Assembly: GCF_003386095.1 (NCBI RefSeq)
Contig: NZ_QREG01000003.1
Span: 248,001 to 312,000 of the forward strand
Source: Marinoscillum furvescens DSM 4134
GTDB lineage: Bacteria > Bacteroidota > Bacteroidia > Cytophagales > Cyclobacteriaceae
DNA length: 64,000 nucleotides
Direction: 5' to 3'
Position numbers and translations under genes: made by a program. The notes under the pieces were generated by a model. It was not told the DNA's origin. It saw only the letters and a list, made by a program, of their open reading frames with translations, and made no database searches. This document shows, piece by piece, positions 52,862 to 59,425 of this stretch. Within the stretch, counting starts at the first letter, position 1. Each line of letters starts with the position of its first letter.

Positions 52862-53425
52862 ATGACTATTAGATCCTTTATAAAGCAAATGCTCGATTCG
52901 GTTTTACGCACGAATCAATTGGCAAGCAACACCAACAGCCAAGGGTACTACGTGTTGGATGAGTTGGAGGCAAATACTGCTGTGGATCTATTGCCCTCCA
53001 ATGGCATGTATAACTCCGACCTGATAGTCAAATGGTCAGAAAAGGTGGCTAGACATCTGCTAGATATCATTCGGCATGACCTGCTTATCAGCTATGGGCA
53101 CACCATCCCTACTTCCATACAGCTACAACTGGAAAAGTCTGAAACAAAACTACACCATCAGCTATCAGCATTTTTAGCTAGTGGTCGCGGAAGATGGCTT
53201 GAAGATTCGTTTCTTGAGCAATTCATGGAATTGCTTCAGATCGAATATACCATTCAATGCAAGTCTTTGAACATACCAGTAAGAAAAGAGACAGTACCAC
53301 TGATCCTGATAGGATTTATTCAGCTCTTTCGAAATTCCCATTGGCATCAACCACTTGAAATGGCCACTACGCGAGCGATTACAGCTAATTGCGTTCAACT
53401 AAATATCGCTATCACCACCAAATGA
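52862..53425 (+). CDS. unknown protein (187 aa), coupled to next gene
   Basis: A mostly helical cytoplasmic protein without membrane segments, signal peptide or known motif. It includes KVARHLLDIIRHDLLISYG (about residues 60-78) and a C-terminal hydrophobic segment VPLILIGFIQLF that is too short and interrupted for a membrane helix. Its stop overlaps the next start (ATGA at 53422-53425), so the two proteins are likely made together and may form a complex. 176 bases separate it from the divergent dioxygenase gene. Confidence 0.6.
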   Translation: MTIRSFIKQMLDSVLRTNQLASNTNSQGYYVLDELEANTAVDLLPSNGMYNSDLIVKWSEKVARHLLDIIRHDLLISYGHTIPTSIQLQLEKSETKLHHQLSAFLASGRGRWLEDSFLEQFMELLQIEYTIQCKSLNIPVRKETVPLILIGFIQLFRNSHWHQPLEMATTRAITANCVQLNIAITTK

Positions 53426-54324
53426 GGCATACAGGCCACAAGACCGATTTTCACCTGCGCAAAGATGTCTTTCGGCATCTGCCTTCTCTGGTATTTAATG
53501 AGCAGGAACAAACGCAAATGGAGGAAAAACTTTCGGAAGCCATTCAGCGCATTCCGGGCAAACTCTATGACTTGCTTGGCCCATCGGCCAGCTTCTGCCA
53601 GTTTGATGAAGTGATCAATGAATTGCAACAATTAGCCGTTCCTAATACGTTTCAGGGTTTCTTTAATCTGCTACTGCTCGACTATTATACCTGCAATCTC
53701 GACCTCCCTTCTACAAAGCGATTTGAGAAAAAGCTGGGTCATCCGACTTATCGCAGCTATGTGATCCATCGGGTGACGGATGAGCTACTGTCGGTGCTGG
53801 ATGCCATTTACATAGCTCAGGCTCTACCCCGCATTCGCATCGATCAGCAAGCCGTAAATGTGCAGCTGGAAACACACCCGTATCTCTCTACAAAACTGAC
53901 CATAGAGCTGCCGATCCAAAAGAACTGGTACCTGACCTATGCACAGCAAGCCTGGATGCAGGTCAAAACACTACTGGATAACGGCCAACCGGCTATCATT
54001 TATTTCGTTACCGATGAAGAATTGCTCAGGCAGCCGAGTTGGGTGGTCTTCAATTATGAAATACCCGACAGCCGAACGATCGTCCTTGGTGGCATAAACG
54101 CCGCTGGCAAGCACTCGGAACTGAAGCTCACTTTCCAGGAAGATTTTCAAATAGAGGTGGTCGGTCAGGAAAAGACAGATTCAGCAGTTTCCGTGCATAC
54201 AATCCACTACGTGCCTCACACACTCTCCTTGCCCCCGGCCACTAGCTGGCTGGAGAGACAATTCCATCCGATTATCACCAATCGGCATCTCAGGAGATTG
54301 CATCGGAGGGTGAAGGTGGGGTGA
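53422..54324 (+). CDS. unknown protein (300 aa)
   Basis: ATG 53422 is chosen for its 4-base overlap with the preceding stop; the frame is open for 11 more codons upstream. The N-terminal half is helical (about residues 10-130), the C-terminal half alternates beta strands (WYLTYAQQAWMQVKTLLDNG, PSWVVFNYEIPDSRTIVLGG). The chain ends in a basic tail (NRHLRRLHRRVKVG). No family is recognised. Its 3' end faces the EEP-OTU gene with 25 bases between. Confidence 0.6.
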   Translation: MRHTGHKTDFHLRKDVFRHLPSLVFNEQEQTQMEEKLSEAIQRIPGKLYDLLGPSASFCQFDEVINELQQLAVPNTFQGFFNLLLLDYYTCNLDLPSTKRFEKKLGHPTYRSYVIHRVTDELLSVLDAIYIAQALPRIRIDQQAVNVQLETHPYLSTKLTIELPIQKNWYLTYAQQAWMQVKTLLDNGQPAIIYFVTDEELLRQPSWVVFNYEIPDSRTIVLGGINAAGKHSELKLTFQEDFQIEVVGQEKTDSAVSVHTIHYVPHTLSLPPATSWLERQFHPIITNRHLRRLHRRVKVG

Positions 54325-54327
54325 TAA

Positions 54328-54347
54328 AGAGTCGGAAATTGGACTCT
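54328..54347. terminator. hairpin between convergent genes, possible bidirectional terminator
   Basis: AGAGTC-GGAAATTG-GACTCT, a perfect 6-bp stem with an 8-base loop, exactly fills the 25-base gap between the stops at 54324 (plus) and 54350 (minus). There is no T-run on either side, so the terminator call is weak. Confidence 0.3.
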
Positions 54348-54349
54348 AA

Positions 54350-55510
54350 TTATAAGAAATAATGATAATCTTGATGATAAATTATAAGATTATTATTTGT
54401 GTTGGGATTTCCATATTCAGCCCCATCAAAAGTTTCCGATGAAATTAATCTAATCTTCAAATTATAACAATTAGCTAACCCAAGAATTTCTAATTCACCG
54501 CCCCATGAGTTTGTAGTTTCTAGATTAATTACATATAGATTTCTGTCGTTTCTATTCTGCAAAAAGTCGATCATTCCATACTGGCCATAGTGATTTCTAA
54601 AATAATTGGCAAGCTCTGTTCTTACTCTAAGATATAAGTTTTGATCTCCATATATATGTTGGGCAACACATCTGTATAGACAGTTACCGTCCTTACGGAT
54701 AGAATTTGGATCACAACTAGAATTCCTTTTACCGGAAACTTTCTTTTTACTAACCTGTACATAGGGCAAATCGACATAAATCGGACAATGATCAGGTTGG
54801 TTCTTATCAGAAGAGTTTTTGGTCTTGTCACGCAATACTCTAGTTGTATTACTTACTATAACATTTCTTCGCTTAATATCTATTGGCTCAAAGTCCTTCA
54901 AGTCATATTTCCCATGTCTCAAAGAATCATTCTCTTTTGAAATGAATATTTTATCAAGTGGATTACTTGCTCTAGAAGTACCTGGATTTTGCAAGAGAGA
55001 ATAAGATCCATTTGATCTTGTTCTAGAACCTAAGGCATTCCCACCTGTATTAAGATCTCCAATTATAAGGTCAACACTCTCTTGTTTTCCTATTTTTAGA
55101 ATTGAATTTTGATAATCAGCTGAGTCCTCTTTTCCATTGCCCCATATGGCATGACAGGACAATATTTTGTAAAACTTACCCCCCGGAGTTTTAATCTCTA
55201 ACATCAATGCAGAGTTCGCTCCTACCAATATATCTTTACTAGAGAAGCGTATATTAGTGATCCTCTTTTCATTATAAATATAAAATATCTTTTCAGGCTT
55301 CTTGCTCCCTGTAGTAGTTATATGTCCTAATCGTATACCATTCTCTTTCATAAACTTTGCATAGATTCCGGATTGGTATTCTTTCAACATCAGAACACTC
55401 GGCTCCAAAACAAAGATTAAATCCCAGTCTTCAGCATCAAAATATGCGATAATTGCATTTAACTCTACATTGCCTCTTGTATTCCATGAAACTATTCGAA
55501 TATTATTCAT
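54350..55510 (-). CDS. EEP-fold nuclease/phosphatase domain fused to OTU cysteine-protease domain
   Basis: A 386-residue two-domain protein. Residues 1-250 form an endonuclease/exonuclease/phosphatase fold: Asn10 in IVSWNTRGN, Glu36 in VLEPS, His120 in LSCHAIWGN, Asp152 and Asn154 in IIGDLNTGG, Asp186 in NPLDKIFIS and Asp240-His241 in QPDHCPIYVDL, matching DNase I/CdtB-type catalytic residues. Residues about 264-386 match the OTU fold: DGNCLYRC with Asp274 and Cys277, SWGGELEILGLANCY (335 on) and the closing DYHYFL with His383. OTU proteases cleave ubiquitin chains in eukaryotes. No signal peptide, T9SS domain or transmembrane helix is present. The coding DNA is strikingly A/T-rich next to its neighbours, suggesting acquisition. 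It is 218 bases downstream of the GH25 gene on the same strand. An effector role is inference. Confidence 0.8.
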   Translation of the reverse strand: MNNIRIVSWNTRGNVELNAIIAYFDAEDWDLIFVLEPSVLMLKEYQSGIYAKFMKENGIRLGHITTTGSKKPEKIFYIYNEKRITNIRFSSKDILVGANSALMLEIKTPGGKFYKILSCHAIWGNGKEDSADYQNSILKIGKQESVDLIIGDLNTGGNALGSRTRSNGSYSLLQNPGTSRASNPLDKIFISKENDSLRHGKYDLKDFEPIDIKRRNVIVSNTTRVLRDKTKNSSDKNQPDHCPIYVDLPYVQVSKKKVSGKRNSSCDPNSIRKDGNCLYRCVAQHIYGDQNLYLRVRTELANYFRNHYGQYGMIDFLQNRNDRNLYVINLETTNSWGGELEILGLANCYNLKIRLISSETFDGAEYGNPNTNNNLIIYHQDYHYFL

Positions 55511-55665
55511 AATCTGTAGTGTAAGTTGTAATTGGTCTAGGATTCTGAAAATATCAGTTTAAGGACATTTTGTTATTCACCTTCCGAAGATTAATAACGT
55601 TACAAGGTTTTTCATAAGTTAAAGTAACCCGGTCTTCAAGTATTGAGAACATGGATCCCAAATCA

Positions 55666-55681
55666 TACCATCAGAATGGTA
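55666..55681. repeat. small perfect hairpin between GH25 and EEP-OTU genes
   Basis: TACCAT-CAGA-ATGGTA, a 6-bp stem with a 4-base loop, in the 218-bp gap. No T-run follows on the minus strand, so read-through from the GH25 operon into the EEP-OTU gene is not excluded. Confidence 0.3.
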
Positions 55682-55728
55682 ATTATCATAAGGTTTACGT
55701 TATACAAGAGTGGAAGCTTAGTTTCTAC

Positions 55729-56523
55729 TCACCTCACCTGCATCCTTCTTAGCTCCCGCATCCCTCCATTCCACACATCCAAATCAACACTTGAATGATT
55801 GATGCCTTGAACTGTGCCGGTAGCTGAATACTGCCACATTGCATAATCCTTCCAGCCCATTGGGAGCTCATTGGGTTTTTCTCCATCTTCCCACTGAGCC
55901 AGCCACAGCGGATATTCGCCCATGTCCGCTTTTACGTGCTCGTTCCAAAAGGGTACGTCACAGTAGATCATGGGCTTATGATTGACTTGCTGCTCTACGG
56001 TCTTTAGCCATTTTTCTAGCTCATTGACCAGTTGCTCGCTCCCTCCAGAAGCAGCAACCTCCACATCCACTGCGCTGATCATGTCCTCCTTTTTCAGTTT
56101 CACGGTTTTCAGGAAGTGCCTGGCCTGACGTTCACCATCTTCATCCGGATCAAAGAAGTGATAAGCCCCACGATGAAAGCCGTGTTTCCGAGCATTTTCC
56201 CAATTTTGATGAAACCGGGGATCCACATCGGTCAGCCCCTGGGTCGCTTTGATGTACACAAAGGTGATACCCGACCGCTTCAAAGCCCCCCAGTCTAACT
56301 CACCATCCCAGTGGCTAATGTCTACTCCACGAACGGGATGATGAGCTTCTACCTTCCGCCTCCTCTCTGAAAAATGAACATGATCTTTGACCTTTTCCAC
56401 CAGCCGATTTTCTTCATGCTTAGCCACTAGTTTCACCACCCGATCGAACAGATCCAGGGATAGGTGTGCGGTATGGATTAGCAAGATCAACAGCAACAAG
56501 CCATAAAGACCGACTATTCTCAT
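55729..56523 (-). CDS. GH25 lysozyme with N-terminal membrane anchor
   Basis: A 264-residue muramidase: a hydrophobic N-terminal anchor or uncleaved signal (residues 4-18), a charged stalk (about 25-60), and a GH25 domain (about 64-258). The Asp of RGVDISHWDG (Asp68), the catalytic pair in AVDVEV (Asp153, Glu155) and WLAQWEDGEKP, YAMWQYSATGTVQGI are intact. It cleaves the MurNAc-GlcNAc bond of peptidoglycan in the periplasm. It overlaps the 75-residue protein gene by four bases at the downstream end of the DUF2589 operon, so wall opening is part of this system's job. Confidence 0.88.
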   Translation of the reverse strand: MRIVGLYGLLLLILLIHTAHLSLDLFDRVVKLVAKHEENRLVEKVKDHVHFSERRRKVEAHHPVRGVDISHWDGELDWGALKRSGITFVYIKATQGLTDVDPRFHQNWENARKHGFHRGAYHFFDPDEDGERQARHFLKTVKLKKEDMISAVDVEVAASGGSEQLVNELEKWLKTVEQQVNHKPMIYCDVPFWNEHVKADMGEYPLWLAQWEDGEKPNELPMGWKDYAMWQYSATGTVQGINHSSVDLDVWNGGMRELRRMQVR

Positions 56524-56747
56524 CTCCTTCTAAAGCAAACGTTCATTTCTACTGGCAAATCGCCTTCTGTTTCGCCTATTGCTCCATTCAGTTCTCCAGT
56601 ATCTGAGCTGAGGCTCATCGAAAACCTAAATGATGACTCGGTGAGCACCGGATGGTTCGTGACTGAAGCGTCAACGCTCGATTGCGCATCATTCAAAGCA
56701 TCCTGAAGCAATCCAAATAGCTCACTGAGTGTCATCGAATCCGACAT
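56520..56747 (-). CDS. 75-residue protein of the DUF2589 operon
   Basis: A short soluble protein: helical start MTLSELFGLLQDALNDAQSS, then a Ser/Glu/Gly-rich beta part ending PVEMNVCFRRR. The first 25 residues resemble the start of the DUF2589-like protein at 57831-58283 (LTLNDLLKSFMSAAKAANKE), so it may be a truncated paralogue. It overlaps both neighbours (1 base upstream, 4 bases downstream). No function known. Confidence 0.65.
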   Translation of the reverse strand: MSDSMTLSELFGLLQDALNDAQSSVDASVTNHPVLTESSFRFSMSLSSDTGELNGAIGETEGDLPVEMNVCFRRR

Positions 56748-57373
56748 TAGCTATTGCCTTTGCTCCCTTGATTTGCTCCGCTTTTGTTGTTACTCTGCTG
56801 GCTATTGCTACCTCCCGATGGGATAGGCTCCACACAGCTAGCCATCACGTCCATGAGCTTATTCATACCCTCTGGTATAGGCTGCTGTAGGGCTTGTACA
56901 TGCACATCATAGGTAGCCGACTGATCGGATTGACGTTTGTTATTGGTTTTCACATCCACACTACCACTCATACTTACTTTCCCAAAGCCCCAGCTATCAT
57001 CGGCTTTCACTTTGGCATCATCATCATTGGTAGTGGACTTTGAAAGTTGTGTGCTGACTTTTACGGTAAGGTCAATATTCACGCTCTGAATCAGGAGAGC
57101 CGGTATTGGCACCAACCCAAGCAAAGGTGCCTGCACAGAAATACTCTGTGATTCCATTTGCATGGTGGTAGGATTCTGATATGGGCGCGTTAGTTCAAAC
57201 TCTACCAGATTGGTTTTACTGTCCTTAAAACCGATTTTGTTGATGAACTCCACCAGTACGGTTGCCAGTGCCTGATTGGATCGTGCGGCTGCCATCAGCG
57301 GCGTAGATATCAGGTAATCGATGGGTACTCCCTGTAGTGCGGAAAACGGACTACTGCTTTGATCTCCATTCAT
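56747..57373 (-). CDS. DUF2589 domain protein
   Basis: A 208-residue protein of the DUF2589 family: VPIDYLISTPLMAAARSNQA (residues 16-35), PLLGLVPIPALLIQSVNIDL (about 85-104), an Asp/Lys/Ser-rich middle, then SATYDVHVQALQQPIPEGMN (about 151-170) and a Ser/Asn/Gln-rich low-complexity tail. The family has no known role. No signal peptide. It is one of three related genes in a row, and shares the P-x-E-G-[MV] motif with both. Confidence 0.85.
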   Translation of the reverse strand: MNGDQSSSPFSALQGVPIDYLISTPLMAAARSNQALATVLVEFINKIGFKDSKTNLVEFELTRPYQNPTTMQMESQSISVQAPLLGLVPIPALLIQSVNIDLTVKVSTQLSKSTTNDDDAKVKADDSWGFGKVSMSGSVDVKTNNKRQSDQSATYDVHVQALQQPIPEGMNKLMDVMASCVEPIPSGGSNSQQSNNKSGANQGSKGNS

Positions 57374-57375
57374 AA

Positions 57376-57825
57376 TTATCTCGTTTGTATTTTACAGTGA
57401 TTTAGTTTTTGATTTAAGCGGTCTACAATCCTGGACATCCCCTCTGCTGGGATATCCTGTTTTATTTTTAAGTGCATTTTGACATTTTGACGCCTGGATC
57501 TGGGTGTATCCAGCATGCCTTTCAGTGCATGCCCATCCTTTATTTTCACCGATTGATGGAGCTTAAAATGTGACTTGATCTTTACCTGGTGAATACCCAA
57601 TGGATGCCATGGCTGCAATAGCCCTTTTGGAAAATGAAGTACCGAAGATTTTCCATCTGTTCGATAACTCGGTGGTATAGCTATTTTCACGGTATCAAGT
57701 GTACGCTCCGGGCCCTCAGAAAATGAAAACCGCACAAACTCCTTCATTTCCATTTTACAAAGTTCGGACTGCACCTTTTGAGCTATCCGTACTTGATTGG
57801 TGATATGATCGGTGAAGCAATACAT
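57376..57825 (-). CDS. DUF2589-like protein (149 aa)
   Basis: A basic protein with alternating beta strands. Its C-terminal NVKMHLKIKQDIPAEGMSRI and VDRLNQKLNH match the C-terminal motif of the DUF2589 protein next door, and the middle (IKSHFKLHQSVKIKDG) is strand-like. The N-terminal half is divergent, so it is placed in the family by the shared motif and position only. It lies two bases before the DUF2589 gene and five bases after the previous one. Confidence 0.65.
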   Translation of the reverse strand: MYCFTDHITNQVRIAQKVQSELCKMEMKEFVRFSFSEGPERTLDTVKIAIPPSYRTDGKSSVLHFPKGLLQPWHPLGIHQVKIKSHFKLHQSVKIKDGHALKGMLDTPRSRRQNVKMHLKIKQDIPAEGMSRIVDRLNQKLNHCKIQTR

Positions 57826-57830
57826 GCAGA

Positions 57831-58283
57831 TTAGTGAATTTTGCGATTCAGTGCATCATGCATGCGAGCCACTCCTTCAGAAGGATTACCTGACGATATC
57901 TTCATGTTGATTTTTATAGGGGAATGAGAGCTGTCTTTAGCTTCATCCATATCCACGATCAACTTTTTCTCTCCCGATTTTAGAAGACCAATACGGTTGT
58001 AATAGCATTGAAAACCCATTTCAAGCTCTTCTATCCTCATCGATTGATGAGAGGCCAAGGCACCCGTGGGAATATCTACCGGCTGCTCTGTGTCTTCACC
58101 TTCTGCAATGTGCTGCTGAGGGAGCTTTACTTTTAGTGTTTTAGGCTCGTAGGTTTGATTATCCTTGTTATAAGCCAGGTGGTCTTTGAAGGCATTCATT
58201 TCATGATCATGAAGCTCTTTGTTGGCAGCCTTTGCGGCAGACATGAATGACTTCAACAGGTCATTTAAGGTTAGGACAGACAT
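57831..58283 (-). CDS. DUF2589-like protein (150 aa)
   Basis: A soluble protein with a helical N terminus (VLTLNDLLKSFMSAAKAANK), a central strand region with IPTGALASHQSMRIEELEMG (about 70-89), and a C terminus PIKINMKISSGNPSEGVARM then HDALNRKIH, matching the motif of the two following genes. It begins with a one-base overlap to the zinc-ribbon stop (TGATG). Confidence 0.65.
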   Translation of the reverse strand: MSVLTLNDLLKSFMSAAKAANKELHDHEMNAFKDHLAYNKDNQTYEPKTLKVKLPQQHIAEGEDTEQPVDIPTGALASHQSMRIEELEMGFQCYYNRIGLLKSGEKKLIVDMDEAKDSSHSPIKINMKISSGNPSEGVARMHDALNRKIH

Positions 58284-58489
58284 CAGTTTATACCTTTTAT
58301 TTTATTGACCTCAGTCATAAATTCTTCCAGTAGCTGGAGAGGTTCTCTGTTCTTTTCCTGATTCACTTTGAGCGTAGAGCCACAGCCATTGCACAGCGCC
58401 TGCGCAGCACCGAAGAGTACATCCAAAGAAACCACTATAGGGGTCTGGCAATGCGGGCAAGAAATTTTTGGAGAAGATCCTTGATACAT
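58283..58489 (-). CDS. small zinc-ribbon protein, first gene of the DUF2589 operon
   Basis: A 68-residue protein with a four-Cys zinc ribbon: CPHC at residues 11-14 and CNGC at 33-36, followed by a charged helix (about 45-66). Such ribbons bind nucleic acid or protein partners; the role is unknown. It has one-base overlap with the next gene and heads the divergent promoter region containing the 21-bp-period repeats. Confidence 0.75.
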   Translation of the reverse strand: MYQGSSPKISCPHCQTPIVVSLDVLFGAAQALCNGCGSTLKVNQEKNREPLQLLEEFMTEVNKIKGIN

Positions 58490-58551
58490 GATTCTATTAC
58501 GTTTAAAACATTAGAATAATGATCATTAACTTTTAGGAGAGCACACAACGT

Positions 58552-58583
58552 TTTGTTGTAAACACCTCATTCTTTGTTGTAAA
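58552..58583. promoter_or_regulatory. candidate LytTR operator: two perfect 11-bp direct repeats, 21-bp period
   Basis: TTTGTTGTAAA occurs at 58552-58562 and 58573-58583, ten bases apart, so the copies sit on one face of the helix. LytTR regulators typically bind imperfect direct repeats with about this period. The site is 63 bases upstream of the zinc-ribbon start (minus strand) and about 140 bases before the LytTR regulator gene. An inverted half ACAAC (58545-58549) abuts the first copy. The site probably controls the DUF2589 operon, the regulator, or both. Confidence 0.6.
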
Positions 58584-58721
58584 GGAAACGCATCCATACT
58601 TCCCGTTCATCACCAATTCCTTCCACACTATCATCAATAAATCCTAAGCTGAGTCTCAGGTTTCTGGGTTTGTCTAGCTATTTTCGATTATTCAAACTGT
58701 CAATACTGGATATACCAACCC

Positions 58722-59417
58722 ATGCGTTCAAAGAAGATACTGATCATAGAAGACGATGACGAAATTAGCCTCTACCTTCAGTTCCTCCTAAATAAACTGA
58801 AGTACCAATCTTTAGGAATCACAAAAAACTACTATGACTCTATCGAAAAGATTGAAAGCTGTCATCCAGAGCTTCTTTTGATAGACATTAAGCTAAAAGG
58901 CGAAAAAACAGGTGTAGATATAGCCAAATACGTTGCTGACACTACTGGGATACCAGTGATATTTATCACATCAGTGGCTATCACAGACGTTCTTTCAGAA
59001 ATCAAACTTCCCAATGTGAAAGGGTTTTTAAGTAAGCCCTTTAAAGATGACGATCTTCTGGCTGCAATCGAACTAGCCACACCTGCTTCAAATCAGCAAA
59101 GTCTTGCCTCCAATCAATCATTTTTTATTCGTCAGAAAAGTGGCTTCATAAGGCTGGACAAAAAGGAAATTAGATATATGGAAGCAGACGGCAGCTACAC
59201 CAACATCCATGCAGACCGAAAGTATGTAATCCGTAAAAACCTGAAGGAATCCGAAGAACTGGTGAATTCAAATGATTTTATCAGAATTCACCGCTCATAT
59301 ATTATCAATGAATGCCAGGTGGTCAACATCCGAACAAATGAAGTAGACTTGAATGACATCACACTTCCACTAAGCAAAAGTGGTTATGAGCTCATTAAGT
59401 CGCGGTTCAACTTATAG
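58722..59417 (+). CDS. LytTR-type two-component response regulator
   Basis: A 231-residue regulator. Receiver domain (1-120) with acidic pocket IIEDDDE (residues 8-14), phospho-acceptor Asp55 in LLIDIKLKG and Lys near 107 in FLSKPF. The LytTR DNA-binding domain (about 130-231) has SGFIRLDKKEIRYMEADGSY, FIRIHRSYIIN and LPLSKSGYELIK. It is divergent from the DUF2589 operon, with a suitable repeat between them, and convergent with a histidine kinase gene. Confidence 0.92.
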   Translation: MRSKKILIIEDDDEISLYLQFLLNKLKYQSLGITKNYYDSIEKIESCHPELLLIDIKLKGEKTGVDIAKYVADTTGIPVIFITSVAITDVLSEIKLPNVKGFLSKPFKDDDLLAAIELATPASNQQSLASNQSFFIRQKSGFIRLDKKEIRYMEADGSYTNIHADRKYVIRKNLKESEELVNSNDFIRIHRSYIINECQVVNIRTNEVDLNDITLPLSKSGYELIKSRFNL

Positions 59418-59425
59418 TCGCGAGT

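Noticed and set aside
53422-54324. Possible contractile-injection-system tape-measure protein
   Set aside because: The N-terminal signature I expect for that family (a basic start followed by an L-rich, IDxLELDLG-type segment) is absent and no sheath, tube or baseplate genes are present.
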